NCBI RefSeq assembly: GCF_012931845.1
Contig: NZ_CP051884.1
Coordinates: 2,170,001-2,234,000, forward strand
DNA: 64,000 nt
Source: Cellulomonas taurus
GTDB taxonomy: Bacteria > Actinomycetota > Actinomycetes > Actinomycetales > Cellulomonadaceae
Direction: 5' to 3'
Made by a program: the position numbers and the translations under genes. The notes under the pieces are model-generated. The model saw only the letters and a program-made list of their open reading frames with translations. It was not told the DNA's origin and ran no database searches. Shown here one piece after another: positions 16,694-25,071 of this stretch (position 1 is the stretch's first letter; the number at the start of each line of letters is the position of its first letter).

Positions 16694-17956
16694 ATGACGA
16701 CGGTGACCAGGGCACAGGCGCTCAGGTTCCGGTCGCGGGCGCAGCAGCTCGACCGACCGGTCGATCCCGAGCGTGCGCCGACCGACGCGGCGGTGCTGGA
16801 CCTCGGGGTGCAGGTCACGGGGCAGGCGGCCCACACCTGGGCGCTGGCGAACCGCGGGGTCCCGGCACCCGCCGATCCCGGCGACTGGGAGTCGGCACTC
16901 GGCCTGGCCTGGACGGTGCGGGGCGCCCCGCACGCCTACCGCCGGGCCGATCTGCCGGCGGTGCAACGGGCGCTGCGGCCGTTCTCCGAGGCCGATGCCG
17001 GCAAACGGATCGCCGATGCGAACCGTCCGCTCCGAGCCGCGGGCATCTCCGCGGTGGCCGCCCTGACCCGGGTGGCGACCGTGATGCGGGAGATCGTCGA
17101 CCAGCCCCTGGCCAAGGGCGAGGTCTCCGGTCGATTGGCGGCGGAGCTGCCCGCGCCGTACCTGCGACAGTGCCGACCGTGCCGGGCCGTCCATCTGTAC
17201 GAGCAGCCGTTCAGGTTGGCGGCGTTGCCTGCCGGGCTGGAGCTGACCCCCGGCACCTCGCCGCCGGTGCTGCGCCGGATCGACGGCTGGCCGGACGGTG
17301 CGGTGGACCTGTCCGCCCCGGCAGTGCCGACTGTGCCGACTGTGCCGTCAGTGCCGACAGTGCCGACTGTGCCGTTAGTGCCCACAGTGCCCACAGTGCC
17401 CACAGTGCCCACAGTGCCCACAGTGACGTCGCCCGAGGAGACGGCGGCTCGGCTCGACCTGGTGCGGGCAGCACTCCACCTGCTCGGGCCGACCACCCCC
17501 GAGCACGTCGCCGGGTACCTGGACGCCCCGGTGCGCGACGTGCGGGACCGCTGGCCGGCGGATGCGGAGCAGGTGGTCGTGGTGGACGAGGACGCCGAGG
17601 CCTCCCCCGCCTGGGTGCTGGCGGGCGATCGTGGGCTGCTCGACGCCGCGGCGACGCCCGACGGCTCCCCGGTGGTGCGGCTGCTGGGGCCCTTCGACCT
17701 GCTGCTGCAGGTCCGCGACCGCGAGCTGCTGGTCCCCGACCCGGACCGGCGCGCGGAGCTGTGGCCGGTGCTGGGCAGGCCCGGCGCGGTGGTGGTCGAC
17801 GGGGTGCCGGTGGGCAGCTGGCGACCACAGGCGAGCGGGCGGCGGCTGCGGGTCCTGGTCGAGCAGTGGGGACCGTGGGGCAGGTCGGTGTCGGCTCGGG
17901 TTCGGGCGGAGGCGAAGGCCCTCGCCGCGCATCGTGGGCTGACCTGGGCCCAATGA
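16694..17956 (+). CDS. Winged-helix DNA-binding protein, AlkZ/YcaQ-like (HTH_42)
   Basis: A 420-residue protein resembling the HTH_42/AlkX-AlkZ superfamily, whose characterised members are DNA glycosylases that unhook interstrand crosslinks or protect antibiotic producers. Supporting segments are an N-terminal ALRFRSRAQQL, the repeated winged-helix regions, a zinc-type pair CRPCRAVH at about residue 161 and a C-terminal VDGVPVGSWRP strand region. I do not see a clear Q-x-Q/Q-x-D catalytic motif, so glycosylase activity is unproven. An insertion of eleven V-P-T/S/L tripeptides (17324-17422) separates the two halves. The ATG at 16694 has CACAGT six bases upstream and no ribosome site. It is divergent from ftsK and convergent with rnj. 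Confidence 0.65.
   Translation: MTTVTRAQALRFRSRAQQLDRPVDPERAPTDAAVLDLGVQVTGQAAHTWALANRGVPAPADPGDWESALGLAWTVRGAPHAYRRADLPAVQRALRPFSEADAGKRIADANRPLRAAGISAVAALTRVATVMREIVDQPLAKGEVSGRLAAELPAPYLRQCRPCRAVHLYEQPFRLAALPAGLELTPGTSPPVLRRIDGWPDGAVDLSAPAVPTVPTVPSVPTVPTVPLVPTVPTVPTVPTVPTVTSPEETAARLDLVRAALHLLGPTTPEHVAGYLDAPVRDVRDRWPADAEQVVVVDEDAEASPAWVLAGDRGLLDAAATPDGSPVVRLLGPFDLLLQVRDRELLVPDPDRRAELWPVLGRPGAVVVDGVPVGSWRPQASGRRLRVLVEQWGPWGRSVSARVRAEAKALAAHRGLTWAQ
17324..17422 (+). repeat. 9-bp coding minisatellite (eleven V-P-x tripeptides)
   Basis: Eleven in-frame 9-base units. The first six are GTGCCGACN-like and the last five are identical GTGCCCACA, together encoding a Val-Pro-Thr linker inside the AlkZ-like protein. 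The five identical units suggest recent expansion. Copy-number change would preserve the frame. Confidence 0.9.
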
Positions 17957-17959
17957 CGA

Positions 17960-17994
17960 CGACCCCCGCCGACCGGTGTGGTCGACGGGGGTCG
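17960..17994. terminator. Bidirectional terminator between AlkZ-like gene and rnj
   Basis: A 15-bp stem with one C-A mismatch (17960-17974 with 17980-17994) encloses a 5-base GGTGT loop. It starts four bases after the AlkZ-like stop codon and lies 11 bases from the rnj stop codon. Confidence 0.85.
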
Positions 17995-18005
17995 CTACGG
18001 GTGGC

Positions 18006-19691
18006 TCAGGCCTCGACGACCACCGGCAGGATCATCGGGCGCCGCTTGAGCCGGTTGGACACCCACCGTCCGACCACCCGGCGCATGATCTGCTGCAGCT
18101 GGTGGGTGTCGACCGCGCCGCCGCGCAGGGCCTCCTCCAGCGCCGCCGTGACCTCGGGCAGGATCGTCTGGAACACCGCGTCGTTCTCGGCGAAGCCGCG
18201 CGCCTGGATCTGCGGCGGGGCGAGCACGCTGCCGTCGGCGGAGGACACCACGGCGAAGATCGAGATGAAGCCCTCGTCACCCAGGATCCGGCGGTCCTTG
18301 AGCTCGGCCTCGGTGATCGACCCGACGCTGGAGCCGTCGACGTAGACGTAGCCGCAGGGCACCGCCCCGACCACCGACGCCTTGCCGTCCACCAGGTCGA
18401 CGACCACACCGTCCTCGGCCAGCACCACCCGATCCGCCGGGACGCCCGACTTGACCGCGAGCGCCCCGTTGGCCACCAGGTGCCGGACCTCGCCGTGCAC
18501 GGGCATGACGTTCTTCGGCTGCAGGATGTTGTAGCAATAGAGCAGCTCACCGGCGGAGGCGTGCCCGGAGACGTGCACCTTCGCGTTGCCGGAGTGGACC
18601 ACGCGGGCGCCGAGGCGGGTCAGGCCGTTGATCACCCGGAAGACGGCGTTCTCGTTGCCCGGGATCAGCGAGCTGGCCAGGATCACGGTGTCGCCGGGGC
18701 CGACCGAGATCTTGTGGTCGTTGTTCGCGATCCGGCTGAGGGCGGCCATCGGCTCACCCTGCGATCCGGTGCACATCAGGACCAGCTCGTCGTCGCGCAC
18801 GTCGTCGATCCGCTTGGCGTCGACCAGGATCCCGGCGGGCACCTTGAGGTAGCCGAGCTCGGCCGCGATCGTCATGTTGCGCACCATCGACCGGCCGACC
18901 AGGGCGACCTTGCGGCCGTGGGCGTGCGCGGCGTCCAGGACCTGCTGCACCCGGTGCACGTGCGAGCTGAACGAGGCGACCACGATCCGGCGCGCGGACT
19001 CGGCGAACACCGCGTCCAGCACCGGGCCGATCTCCCGCTCCGGGGTGACGAAGCCGGGCACCTCGGCGTTGGTGGAGTCGACCATGAACAGGTCGACGCC
19101 CTTCTCCCCCAGCCGGGCGAAGGCCCGCAGGTCGGTGATCCGGCCGTCCAGGGGCAGCTGGTCCATCTTGAAGTCACCGGTGTGCAGCACGGTGCCCGCC
19201 CCGGTGGTCACCGCGACGGCCAGCGCGTCCGGGATCGAGTGGTTCACCGCGACGAACTCGCAGGAGAACGCGCCGATCTGCTCGGTCTGGCCCTCCTTCA
19301 CCGCGAGGGTCATCGGGGTGATCCGGTGCTCCTTGAGCTTCGCCTCGACGAAGGCCAGGGTCAGCTGGGAGCCGATCAGCGGGATGTCCGAGCGCAGCCG
19401 CAGCAGGTAGGGAACGGCGCCGATGTGGTCCTCGTGACCGTGGGTGAGCACGATCCCGTCGACCAGGTGCATCCGGTCCTTGATGTACTCGAAGTCCGGC
19501 AGGATCAGGTCGACGCCGGGCTGGTGGTCCTCGGGGAACAGGACGCCGCAGTCGATGATGAGCAGGCGGCCGTCGTACTCCAGGACGGCCATGTTGCGGC
19601 CGACCTCACCGAGACCGCCGAGCGCCACGATCCGCAGCGCCCCCTTCGGCAGTGCGGGCGGGAGCGTCAGTTCGGGGTGCGGGTGGGACAT
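18006..19691 (-). CDS. rnj: Ribonuclease J
   Basis: A 561-residue metallo-beta-lactamase/beta-CASP nuclease with 5'-3' exonuclease and endonuclease activity in mRNA decay and rRNA maturation. The zinc motif HGHEDH is at residues 84-89. The beta-CASP region contains VDSTNAEVPGF and VVASFSSHVHR, and the C-terminal domain has SVGSITEAELKDRRILG. The ATG at 19691 has AGGAG four bases upstream. An earlier in-frame ATG at 19751 lies inside dapA and is less likely. dapA precedes it by 25 bases, the common actinobacterial dapA-rnj operon. Confidence 0.93.
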   Translation of the reverse strand: MSHPHPELTLPPALPKGALRIVALGGLGEVGRNMAVLEYDGRLLIIDCGVLFPEDHQPGVDLILPDFEYIKDRMHLVDGIVLTHGHEDHIGAVPYLLRLRSDIPLIGSQLTLAFVEAKLKEHRITPMTLAVKEGQTEQIGAFSCEFVAVNHSIPDALAVAVTTGAGTVLHTGDFKMDQLPLDGRITDLRAFARLGEKGVDLFMVDSTNAEVPGFVTPEREIGPVLDAVFAESARRIVVASFSSHVHRVQQVLDAAHAHGRKVALVGRSMVRNMTIAAELGYLKVPAGILVDAKRIDDVRDDELVLMCTGSQGEPMAALSRIANNDHKISVGPGDTVILASSLIPGNENAVFRVINGLTRLGARVVHSGNAKVHVSGHASAGELLYCYNILQPKNVMPVHGEVRHLVANGALAVKSGVPADRVVLAEDGVVVDLVDGKASVVGAVPCGYVYVDGSSVGSITEAELKDRRILGDEGFISIFAVVSSADGSVLAPPQIQARGFAENDAVFQTILPEVTAALEEALRGGAVDTHQLQQIMRRVVGRWVSNRLKRRPMILPVVVEA

Positions 19692-19716
19692 GCTTCTCCT
19701 GGTCAGTGCTGCGTGC

Positions 19717-20628
19717 TCATGCCGCCACGTCCGCGGCGATGCCGGCGGCACGCAGTCCCCCGCGCACCTCCTCGACCTCGGCGTCGGACGCGGCGACCAA
19801 CGGCAACCGCAGGTGTCGGGACGGGATCAGACCGAGCGCCTGGACGGCCGCCTTCGCGGCGACCGCCTGGAACCCCCGGCCGTTGAGCGCGTCGATCGCC
19901 GGTGCGATCGACAGGAAGATCTGCAGGGCGCGGGCGTGGTCACCCGCGTCGTGGGCCGCGATGATCGCGGCGAACTGCTGGCCGACCACGTGGCCGGCCA
20001 CGCTGACGATGCCCGCCGCGCCGTGCGCGAGGAAGGGCAGCAGCAGGCTGTCGTCGCCGGAGTACCAGGCCAGGCCGGTGCGCGCGGCGGCCAGGGCGGC
20101 GGAGTAGACGTCGCCGGTGGCGTCCTTGACCGCCACCACACGGTCGTGACCGGCGAGGGCGTCCAGGGTGGACGGGGCCAGGCGGACCCCGGTGCGACCC
20201 GGCACGTCGTAGAGCATCACCGGCAGGTCGGTGGCGTCGGCGACGGCGCTGATGTGCCGGACGATGCCCTCCTGGCTGGGACGCGAGTAGTACGGCGAGA
20301 CGACCAACAGGCCGTCGGCACCGGCGTCGGCTGCCTGCTCGGCCATCCGCACCGCGTGCAGGGTGTCGTTCGAACCGGCACCGGCGACGATGCTGGCCCG
20401 GTCGCCCACAGCGGCGACCACGGCGCGGATCAGGTCGGCCTTCTCCGGCGCGTGCGTGGTCGGCGACTCGCCGGTGGTGCCGTTGAGCACCAGCCCGTCG
20501 TGACCGTGGTCCACCAGGTGCGTGGCGAGGCGGGCGGCGGCGTCCAGGTCGAGCTTCCCGTCGTCGGTCATCGGGGTGACCATCGCGGTGAGCACCGCGC
20601 CGAACGGACGGGAAGGCGTGGAGGACAT
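19717..20628 (-). CDS. dapA: 4-hydroxy-tetrahydrodipicolinate synthase
   Basis: A 303-residue TIM-barrel enzyme that condenses pyruvate with aspartate semialdehyde, the first committed step towards diaminopimelate and lysine. The Schiff-base lysine is Lys168 (VVAVKDATGD), the catalytic tyrosine is Tyr140 (LYDVPGRTG), and the substrate motif GTTGES is at about residues 50-55. The ATG at 20628 has no ribosome site but TAGCGT seven bases upstream. A GTG nine bases earlier is possible. rnj follows in the same direction. dapB lies 11.6 kb away in this genome rather than close by. Confidence 0.94.
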   Translation of the reverse strand: MSSTPSRPFGAVLTAMVTPMTDDGKLDLDAAARLATHLVDHGHDGLVLNGTTGESPTTHAPEKADLIRAVVAAVGDRASIVAGAGSNDTLHAVRMAEQAADAGADGLLVVSPYYSRPSQEGIVRHISAVADATDLPVMLYDVPGRTGVRLAPSTLDALAGHDRVVAVKDATGDVYSAALAAARTGLAWYSGDDSLLLPFLAHGAAGIVSVAGHVVGQQFAAIIAAHDAGDHARALQIFLSIAPAIDALNGRGFQAVAAKAAVQALGLIPSRHLRLPLVAASDAEVEEVRGGLRAAGIAADVAA

Positions 20629-20635
20629 GGGGCTC

Positions 20636-20641
20636 ACGCTA
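20636..20641 (-). promoter_or_regulatory. -10 element, leaderless dapA start
   Basis: TAGCGT on the minus strand, seven bases before the dapA ATG. Confidence 0.45.
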
Positions 20642-20732
20642 CCGCGCCGGAGTCCGCCCCGATGCACCGAGCGCGGACACGGGCACCCCTCCCGGGCCGG
20701 GAAGAGCGCTCGCGTCCGCACTCGGCGATGGA

Positions 20733-21473
20733 TCAGGCGGCGAGGTACCCCAGCAGCCGGTCCGGTCGGTCGGTGATGATCGCGTCGACGCCCAGGGCGA
20801 TCGCCGCCGCCCAGTGCTCCGGCTCGTCCAAGGTCCACACCATCGTCCGCAGGCCCGCCGCGTGCAGGCGGGTCACCAGGTCCGGGTGCTCCACCAGCAG
20901 CGGACCGGCCGGGTTGCAGGTGACGACCCCGAGCTCGGCGCACTGGCTCAGCAGCGCGTCGACCGACTCGATGCCGAACACGAGCAGCCCACGGCGCAGC
21001 GTCGGAGCCACCTCGGCCAGCGCCGCCACCGTCTCCGGCCAGAAGCTCTGCCCGATGATCCGGTCGAACAGGCCGGCTGCCTGCAACGGGTCGGTGACCC
21101 GGCGCACCTGCTCCGCCGTCCACGAGCCCTTGATCTCCAGCAGCAGGTCGATGCCGGGGCGCCGGTTCAGGAAGTCCACCACCTCCGCCAGGGTCGGGAT
21201 CCGCTGCCCGGCGTAGGCCGGGGAGAACCAGGATCCGGCGTCCAGCGTCCGCACCGTGCTCAGGTCCATCGCGCTGATCGCGCCGGTGCCGTCAGTGGTG
21301 GCGTCGGCGGTGTCGTCGTGGATGATCACGACCTCACCGTCGGCGGTCAGCTGCACGTCCAGCTCGATGCTGCCGGCCCCCGACCGCCACGCCGCCTCGA
21401 AGGCCGCGAGGGTGTTCTGGGGCGCCACGGAGGAGTTCCCGCGGTGGGCGATGACGGTCGGGGTGTGGCTCAC
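20733..21473 (-). CDS. Glycerophosphodiester phosphodiesterase
   Basis: A 246-residue GDPD TIM-barrel enzyme that releases sn-glycerol-3-phosphate from deacylated phospholipids. HRGNSSVAPQNTLAAF is at residues 10-25, followed by the metal-ligand motif ELDVQLTADG and the catalytic HDD, with LLEIKG later. There is no signal peptide, so it is cytoplasmic (UgpQ-like). GTG 21473 overlaps the stop of the preceding binding-protein gene by four bases (GTGA) and has GGAG eight bases upstream. It is therefore the last gene of the ugp-type operon and presumably acts on imported glycerophosphodiesters. Confidence 0.88.
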   Translation of the reverse strand: MSHTPTVIAHRGNSSVAPQNTLAAFEAAWRSGAGSIELDVQLTADGEVVIIHDDTADATTDGTGAISAMDLSTVRTLDAGSWFSPAYAGQRIPTLAEVVDFLNRRPGIDLLLEIKGSWTAEQVRRVTDPLQAAGLFDRIIGQSFWPETVAALAEVAPTLRRGLLVFGIESVDALLSQCAELGVVTCNPAGPLLVEHPDLVTRLHAAGLRTMVWTLDEPEHWAAAIALGVDAIITDRPDRLLGYLAA

Positions 21474-22852
21474 AGGTAGGGCTCCACGTTCTCGCGGTAG
21501 GCGGTCTCGAGCTGCGGGGTGATCGACTCGAAGGCGGACGCCGGGTCCGTGCCCTCCAGGACGATCTGCTCGATCGCCGTGTTCAGCAGGGCGTCGGCAC
21601 CCGGCACGAACACCCGAATGTAGTCCTGCGAGCGCGCCTTCTCACCGAGCTGGTCCACCGCGGTGCGGAACTGCGGGAACTGGTCGTACACCGCCTTCAT
21701 CGTGTCCGACTCCACGGCCGAGGTGCGCACCGGCATGTAGCCGGTGGCCTGGGAGAAGGTCGCGGTGTTCTCCGTGTTGGTGAGGAAGTTCAGGAACATC
21801 GCGGCGGCGAGCTGCTTCTCCGGGGTGGAGCTGGACGAGATCGCGACGCCGGTGCCGCCGGTGGGCGAACCGCCACCGTCCGGGCCGTCCGGCAGGAACG
21901 CGGTGCCGACCTCGAAGGAAGCCGAGTCCAGCGCGCCCTTCAGCGAGCCGGTGGAACCGATGGTCGAGGCGATCAGGCCGCTGGAGAAGTCCGCCATCGA
22001 GTCGGTGGCCGAGACGGTGGCGACCGGCGCCCCGTTGTTCACGCCGTCGACGCCGTGGAACAGGTCGGAGAGGAACTGCCCACCGGCGACCGCCTCATCG
22101 GTGTCCAGGGTGACGTCGAAGCCGTCGGAGTACTCCCCGCCCTGGCCCCAGATCATGTTCTCGAACCACCAAGCACCCCAGGACGGGCCGGTGGACAGAC
22201 CGAAGGGGCTGCCGCCGTCCGGCACCTGCGCGGTGAGCTGGGTGCTCCAGTCCTGCAGTTCCGCCCAGGTCTCCGGGCCACGGTCCGGCAGACCGGCGGC
22301 GGTCCACATGTCCTTGTTGTAGTAGAACAGCGGCGTCGACCGGGCGTAGGGCACCGCCCAGTGCTGGTCGTCGTACTCGTAGTCGCCGTAGAGCGCGGGC
22401 TGGAAGTCGTCCGCGTCGGCGTCCAGGTACTCCAGCACGTCGTCCAGCGGCATGATCTGGTCGTTCAGGTGGTAGCGGAACCACCACACGTCCGAGGCGA
22501 TCACCGCGTCCGGCATCTCGTCGGACTGGGACGCGGCCTGGAAGCGCTGGGCGACCTCGTCGTAGTTCGCACCGGCGGTGACCAGGTTGACCGTGATGCC
22601 CGACTCGGCGGTGAAGGCGTCGATCAGCTGCTGCTCGGTGTCCTGGGACTGGCCCGGGTGGTTGGACCAGAAGGTGATCTCGTCCGCGGGCTCGACCTGC
22701 GACCAGTCGGTCGCCTCGGCCGAGGCGCTGGAGTCGGAGCTGCTGCCGCCGACCGTCGGGCCGCCACAGGCGGTCAGGGCCAGTGCGGTGGCGGCGGAGA
22801 GGGCTCCGGCGAGGACGAGGCCGCGACGGCGACGTCCGATGACGTGGGACAC
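21470..22852 (-). CDS. ugpB: ABC transporter substrate-binding lipoprotein (UgpB-like)
   Basis: A 460-residue family 1 extracellular solute-binding protein. A basic N-terminus, hydrophobic stretch and lipobox LTAC (Cys at about residue 29) anchor it to the outer face of the membrane, followed by a Ser-rich linker. EITFWSNHPGQ, the ATGYMPVRTSAV motif and a C-terminal FVPGADALLN region resemble glycerol-3-phosphate-binding UgpB. A GDPD gene downstream supports that ligand, but sugar-binding relatives are similar. GTG 22852 has AAGGAG seven bases upstream. It is the third gene of the operon, 125 bases after ugpE. Confidence 0.72.
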   Translation of the reverse strand: MSHVIGRRRRGLVLAGALSAATALALTACGGPTVGGSSSDSSASAEATDWSQVEPADEITFWSNHPGQSQDTEQQLIDAFTAESGITVNLVTAGANYDEVAQRFQAASQSDEMPDAVIASDVWWFRYHLNDQIMPLDDVLEYLDADADDFQPALYGDYEYDDQHWAVPYARSTPLFYYNKDMWTAAGLPDRGPETWAELQDWSTQLTAQVPDGGSPFGLSTGPSWGAWWFENMIWGQGGEYSDGFDVTLDTDEAVAGGQFLSDLFHGVDGVNNGAPVATVSATDSMADFSSGLIASTIGSTGSLKGALDSASFEVGTAFLPDGPDGGGSPTGGTGVAISSSSTPEKQLAAAMFLNFLTNTENTATFSQATGYMPVRTSAVESDTMKAVYDQFPQFRTAVDQLGEKARSQDYIRVFVPGADALLNTAIEQIVLEGTDPASAFESITPQLETAYRENVEPYL

Positions 22853-22941
22853 GGATGTGCTCCTTCGGGTCGTGCGCCCGGGAATCGAGCGCGCGGGGGT
22901 GACCCGCGCCGTGCAGGGGACGGTGCGGGAGTCTCGGGGTG

Positions 22942-22967
22942 ACGGGGCGGACCGCTCGCTGCCCCGT
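22942..22967 (-). other. Intercistronic hairpin between ugpE and ugpB
   Basis: A 7-bp perfect stem (22942-22948 with 22961-22967) and 12-base loop lie in the 125-base gap. It could stabilise the ugpB message or act as a partial terminator; this is inference only. Confidence 0.35.
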
Positions 22968-22977
22968 GGGGTGCCGC

Positions 22978-23895
22978 TCAGCCGGTGACGGCGCCCGCGG
23001 TGAGGCCGTCGACCAGGCGACGTTGCAGCACCAGGAAGACGACCAGGATCGGCAGGGTGACCACGACGGTGGCCGCGAGCAGCACGCCCCAGTTGGTCAT
23101 GCCGTCGATGTTCTGCAGCAGGGTCAGACCGACCGGCAGCGTCATCTTGTCCGGGCGGTCGATCACCAGGAACGGCCACAGGTAGTCGTTCCACTCGGTG
23201 ACCACGGACACCAGGGTCACGGCGGCGATCGTCGGGGTGCTCATCGGGACCACGAACCGCCAGAGCTTGCGCCAGTGGCCCGCCCCGTCCAGCTCCGCCG
23301 CCTCCAGGATCGACCCGGGCAGGGTCAGGAAGTGCTGGCGGAACAGGAAGGTGCCGAAGGCCGAGGCCAGACCCGGCACCAGGATCCCCTGGTAGGTGTT
23401 CAACCAGCCCAGGCTCGCCACCAGGGTGTAGTTCGGGATGATCGTGATCTGCGCCGGGATCATCAGCGTCGCGATCACGAGGCCGAAGATCGCCTTCTTG
23501 AACGGGAAGTCCAGGAACACCAACCCGTAGGCGCAGCCCAGGCCGAGGATCACCTTCAGTCCGGCCCCGACGACGGTCAGGCCCACGCTGTTCGCGAGCA
23601 GTCGGCCCAGCGGGACGGTGTCGGCCGCCTGCTGGTAGTTCGCCGGGTCCAGCGAGCCGGGCAGCCACTGCAACGGGAGGCTGTACAGCTCCCCCGGCGT
23701 CTTGAAGGACGCCAGCGCCAGCCAGATCAACGGCGCGCCGAGCACGACGGTCGCCAGGATCATCGTCGCGTAACCGACCACCGGCGGGCGACGGCGGGCA
23801 CCGGAGCGGCCAGGGGGCGTCGGACGGGTCGGGGACACGGGGCGCATGGTGTTCTCCGGCGCAGCGGTCTGGCGCCGCGGGGTCAGGACGCTCAC
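22978..23895 (-). CDS. ugpE: ABC transporter permease (UgpE-like)
   Basis: A 305-residue membrane permease with six predicted membrane segments and the cytoplasmic EAA loop ILEAAELDGAGHWRKLWRF, which docks to the ATPase. It is a MalG/UgpE-type subunit. GTG 23895 overlaps the ugpA stop codon by four bases (GTGA), indicating coupled translation. A downstream ATG at 23848 would remove 16 poorly conserved residues. No ATP-binding subunit is encoded nearby, so a shared MsiK-type ATPase encoded elsewhere may energise the importer, as known for several actinobacterial importers. Confidence 0.8.
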   Translation of the reverse strand: MSVLTPRRQTAAPENTMRPVSPTRPTPPGRSGARRRPPVVGYATMILATVVLGAPLIWLALASFKTPGELYSLPLQWLPGSLDPANYQQAADTVPLGRLLANSVGLTVVGAGLKVILGLGCAYGLVFLDFPFKKAIFGLVIATLMIPAQITIIPNYTLVASLGWLNTYQGILVPGLASAFGTFLFRQHFLTLPGSILEAAELDGAGHWRKLWRFVVPMSTPTIAAVTLVSVVTEWNDYLWPFLVIDRPDKMTLPVGLTLLQNIDGMTNWGVLLAATVVVTLPILVVFLVLQRRLVDGLTAGAVTG

Positions 23896-24863
23896 GAGTA
23901 GTGCACCTTCCGCTGGATGAAGCGCATCTGCACCGCGGTGACGGCCAGCAGCACCAGGAAGAGGATCGTGGCGACCGCCGAGGCGTACCCGGCCCGGCCG
24001 TTCACGAAGCTCTCCTCGTAGATCGAGTACATGAGCGTCGTGGTGGAGCCGAGCGGGCCACCGCTGGTCATCGCCTTGATCAGGTCGAAGGACTGCAGCG
24101 AGGCCAGCATCATCGTCACCAGCAGGAAGAACGTGGTGGGGGTCAGCAGGGGCAGCACGATCGAGCGCAGGGTCCGGGCGGGCGAGGCCCCGTCCAGGGC
24201 CGCCGCGTCCTTGAGGTCCTGCGGCACCGACTGCAGACCGGCCAAGTAGATGAGCGCGACGTAGCCGACGTTCTTCCACAGGTAGACGACCACGATCATC
24301 ACCAGCGGCCAGGGCCGCTGGGTGTACCACTGCGGCGAGTCCAGGTTCACCAGCTGCAGCAGCTCGGCCATCAGCCCGTACCGCGGGTCGAAGATGAACA
24401 GCCACAGGATGCCGACCGCGAAGCCGGACAGCACGTACGGCGCGAAGGCCACGGTGCGGGCGAAGCCGCGGCCGACCAGCTTGCGGTTGAGCAGCAGCGC
24501 GAGGCCGAGGCCGAGCAGCATCGACCCGCCGACCGTCACGAGGGTGAAGACCACGGTGGTCCCGACCACCCGGCCGGTGCTCGCGGCGGTGAACCACTCG
24601 ATGTAGTTGCCGAGCCCGACCTGGCGGGCCACCGGCGACCCGAGGTTCCACTGCAAGGTCGACAGGTAGAAGCTCTGGATCAGCGGGCGGTACACGAACA
24701 CCAGCAGCAGGGCGATGTTCGGACCGGCCAGCAGGAGGAACCAGCCGAAGGCGGTCCGGCGGCGGCGGGCGCTCAGGCTGCCGCGGCGGGCGGGACGCTG
24801 GTGCGTCGTCCCACCGGTCACGGCGCCGCCGACAGGGGGCGGCGCGAGGACGTCAGAGGTCAC
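23892..24863 (-). CDS. ugpA: ABC transporter permease (UgpA-like)
   Basis: A 323-residue MalF/UgpA-type permease. A 40-residue hydrophilic N-terminus precedes six membrane segments, and the EAA loop reads LKDAAALDGASPARTLRSI. The first membrane segment follows WFLLLAGPNIALLL. GTG 24863 has GGAAG seven to eight bases upstream. Starting at ATG 25001 would add 46 residues with no family resemblance and would run through the promoter. It is the first gene of the ugpA-ugpE-ugpB-GDPD operon. Confidence 0.8.
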   Translation of the reverse strand: MTSDVLAPPPVGGAVTGGTTHQRPARRGSLSARRRRTAFGWFLLLAGPNIALLLVFVYRPLIQSFYLSTLQWNLGSPVARQVGLGNYIEWFTAASTGRVVGTTVVFTLVTVGGSMLLGLGLALLLNRKLVGRGFARTVAFAPYVLSGFAVGILWLFIFDPRYGLMAELLQLVNLDSPQWYTQRPWPLVMIVVVYLWKNVGYVALIYLAGLQSVPQDLKDAAALDGASPARTLRSIVLPLLTPTTFFLLVTMMLASLQSFDLIKAMTSGGPLGSTTTLMYSIYEESFVNGRAGYASAVATILFLVLLAVTAVQMRFIQRKVHYS

Positions 24864-24916
24864 GGGGAAACTTCCGCTCGGGGCTTGCGAGGACGGCCGG
24901 ATCAGCGGCCCGAGCC

Positions 24917-24933
24917 ACTGTAGGAACGCGTTC
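24917..24933 (-). promoter_or_regulatory. ugp operon promoter with palindromic operator
   Basis: On the minus strand TACAGT (24917-24922) is a good -10, 54 bases before ugpA. Immediately upstream, in the -35/-10 spacer, is the perfect palindrome GAACGCGTTC (24924-24933). Its central CG resembles LacI/GalR-type operators. The regulator is not encoded in the window. Confidence 0.5.
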
Positions 24934-25059
24934 TGCCTGATCCGGGCGGTGTCGAGAAGGCTTCCGAGCCGGTTCGCCAGGAGTTCACCGGAGCCACCCA
25001 CCGGCCAACATGTGGACGGTTGCGGGTCGCGGAGTGGTCAGACGGCGGTCGCCTCGGGC

Positions 25060-25065
25060 TACCCT
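25060..25065 (+). promoter_or_regulatory. -10 element, leaderless azlC start
   Basis: TACCCT ends six bases before the azlC GTG, which has no ribosome site. Confidence 0.5.
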
Positions 25066-25071
25066 CGCCCG

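Noticed and set aside
24864-25001. A longer ugpA starting at 25001.
   Set aside because: The extra 46 residues do not resemble permeases and the stretch contains the -10 and palindromic operator.
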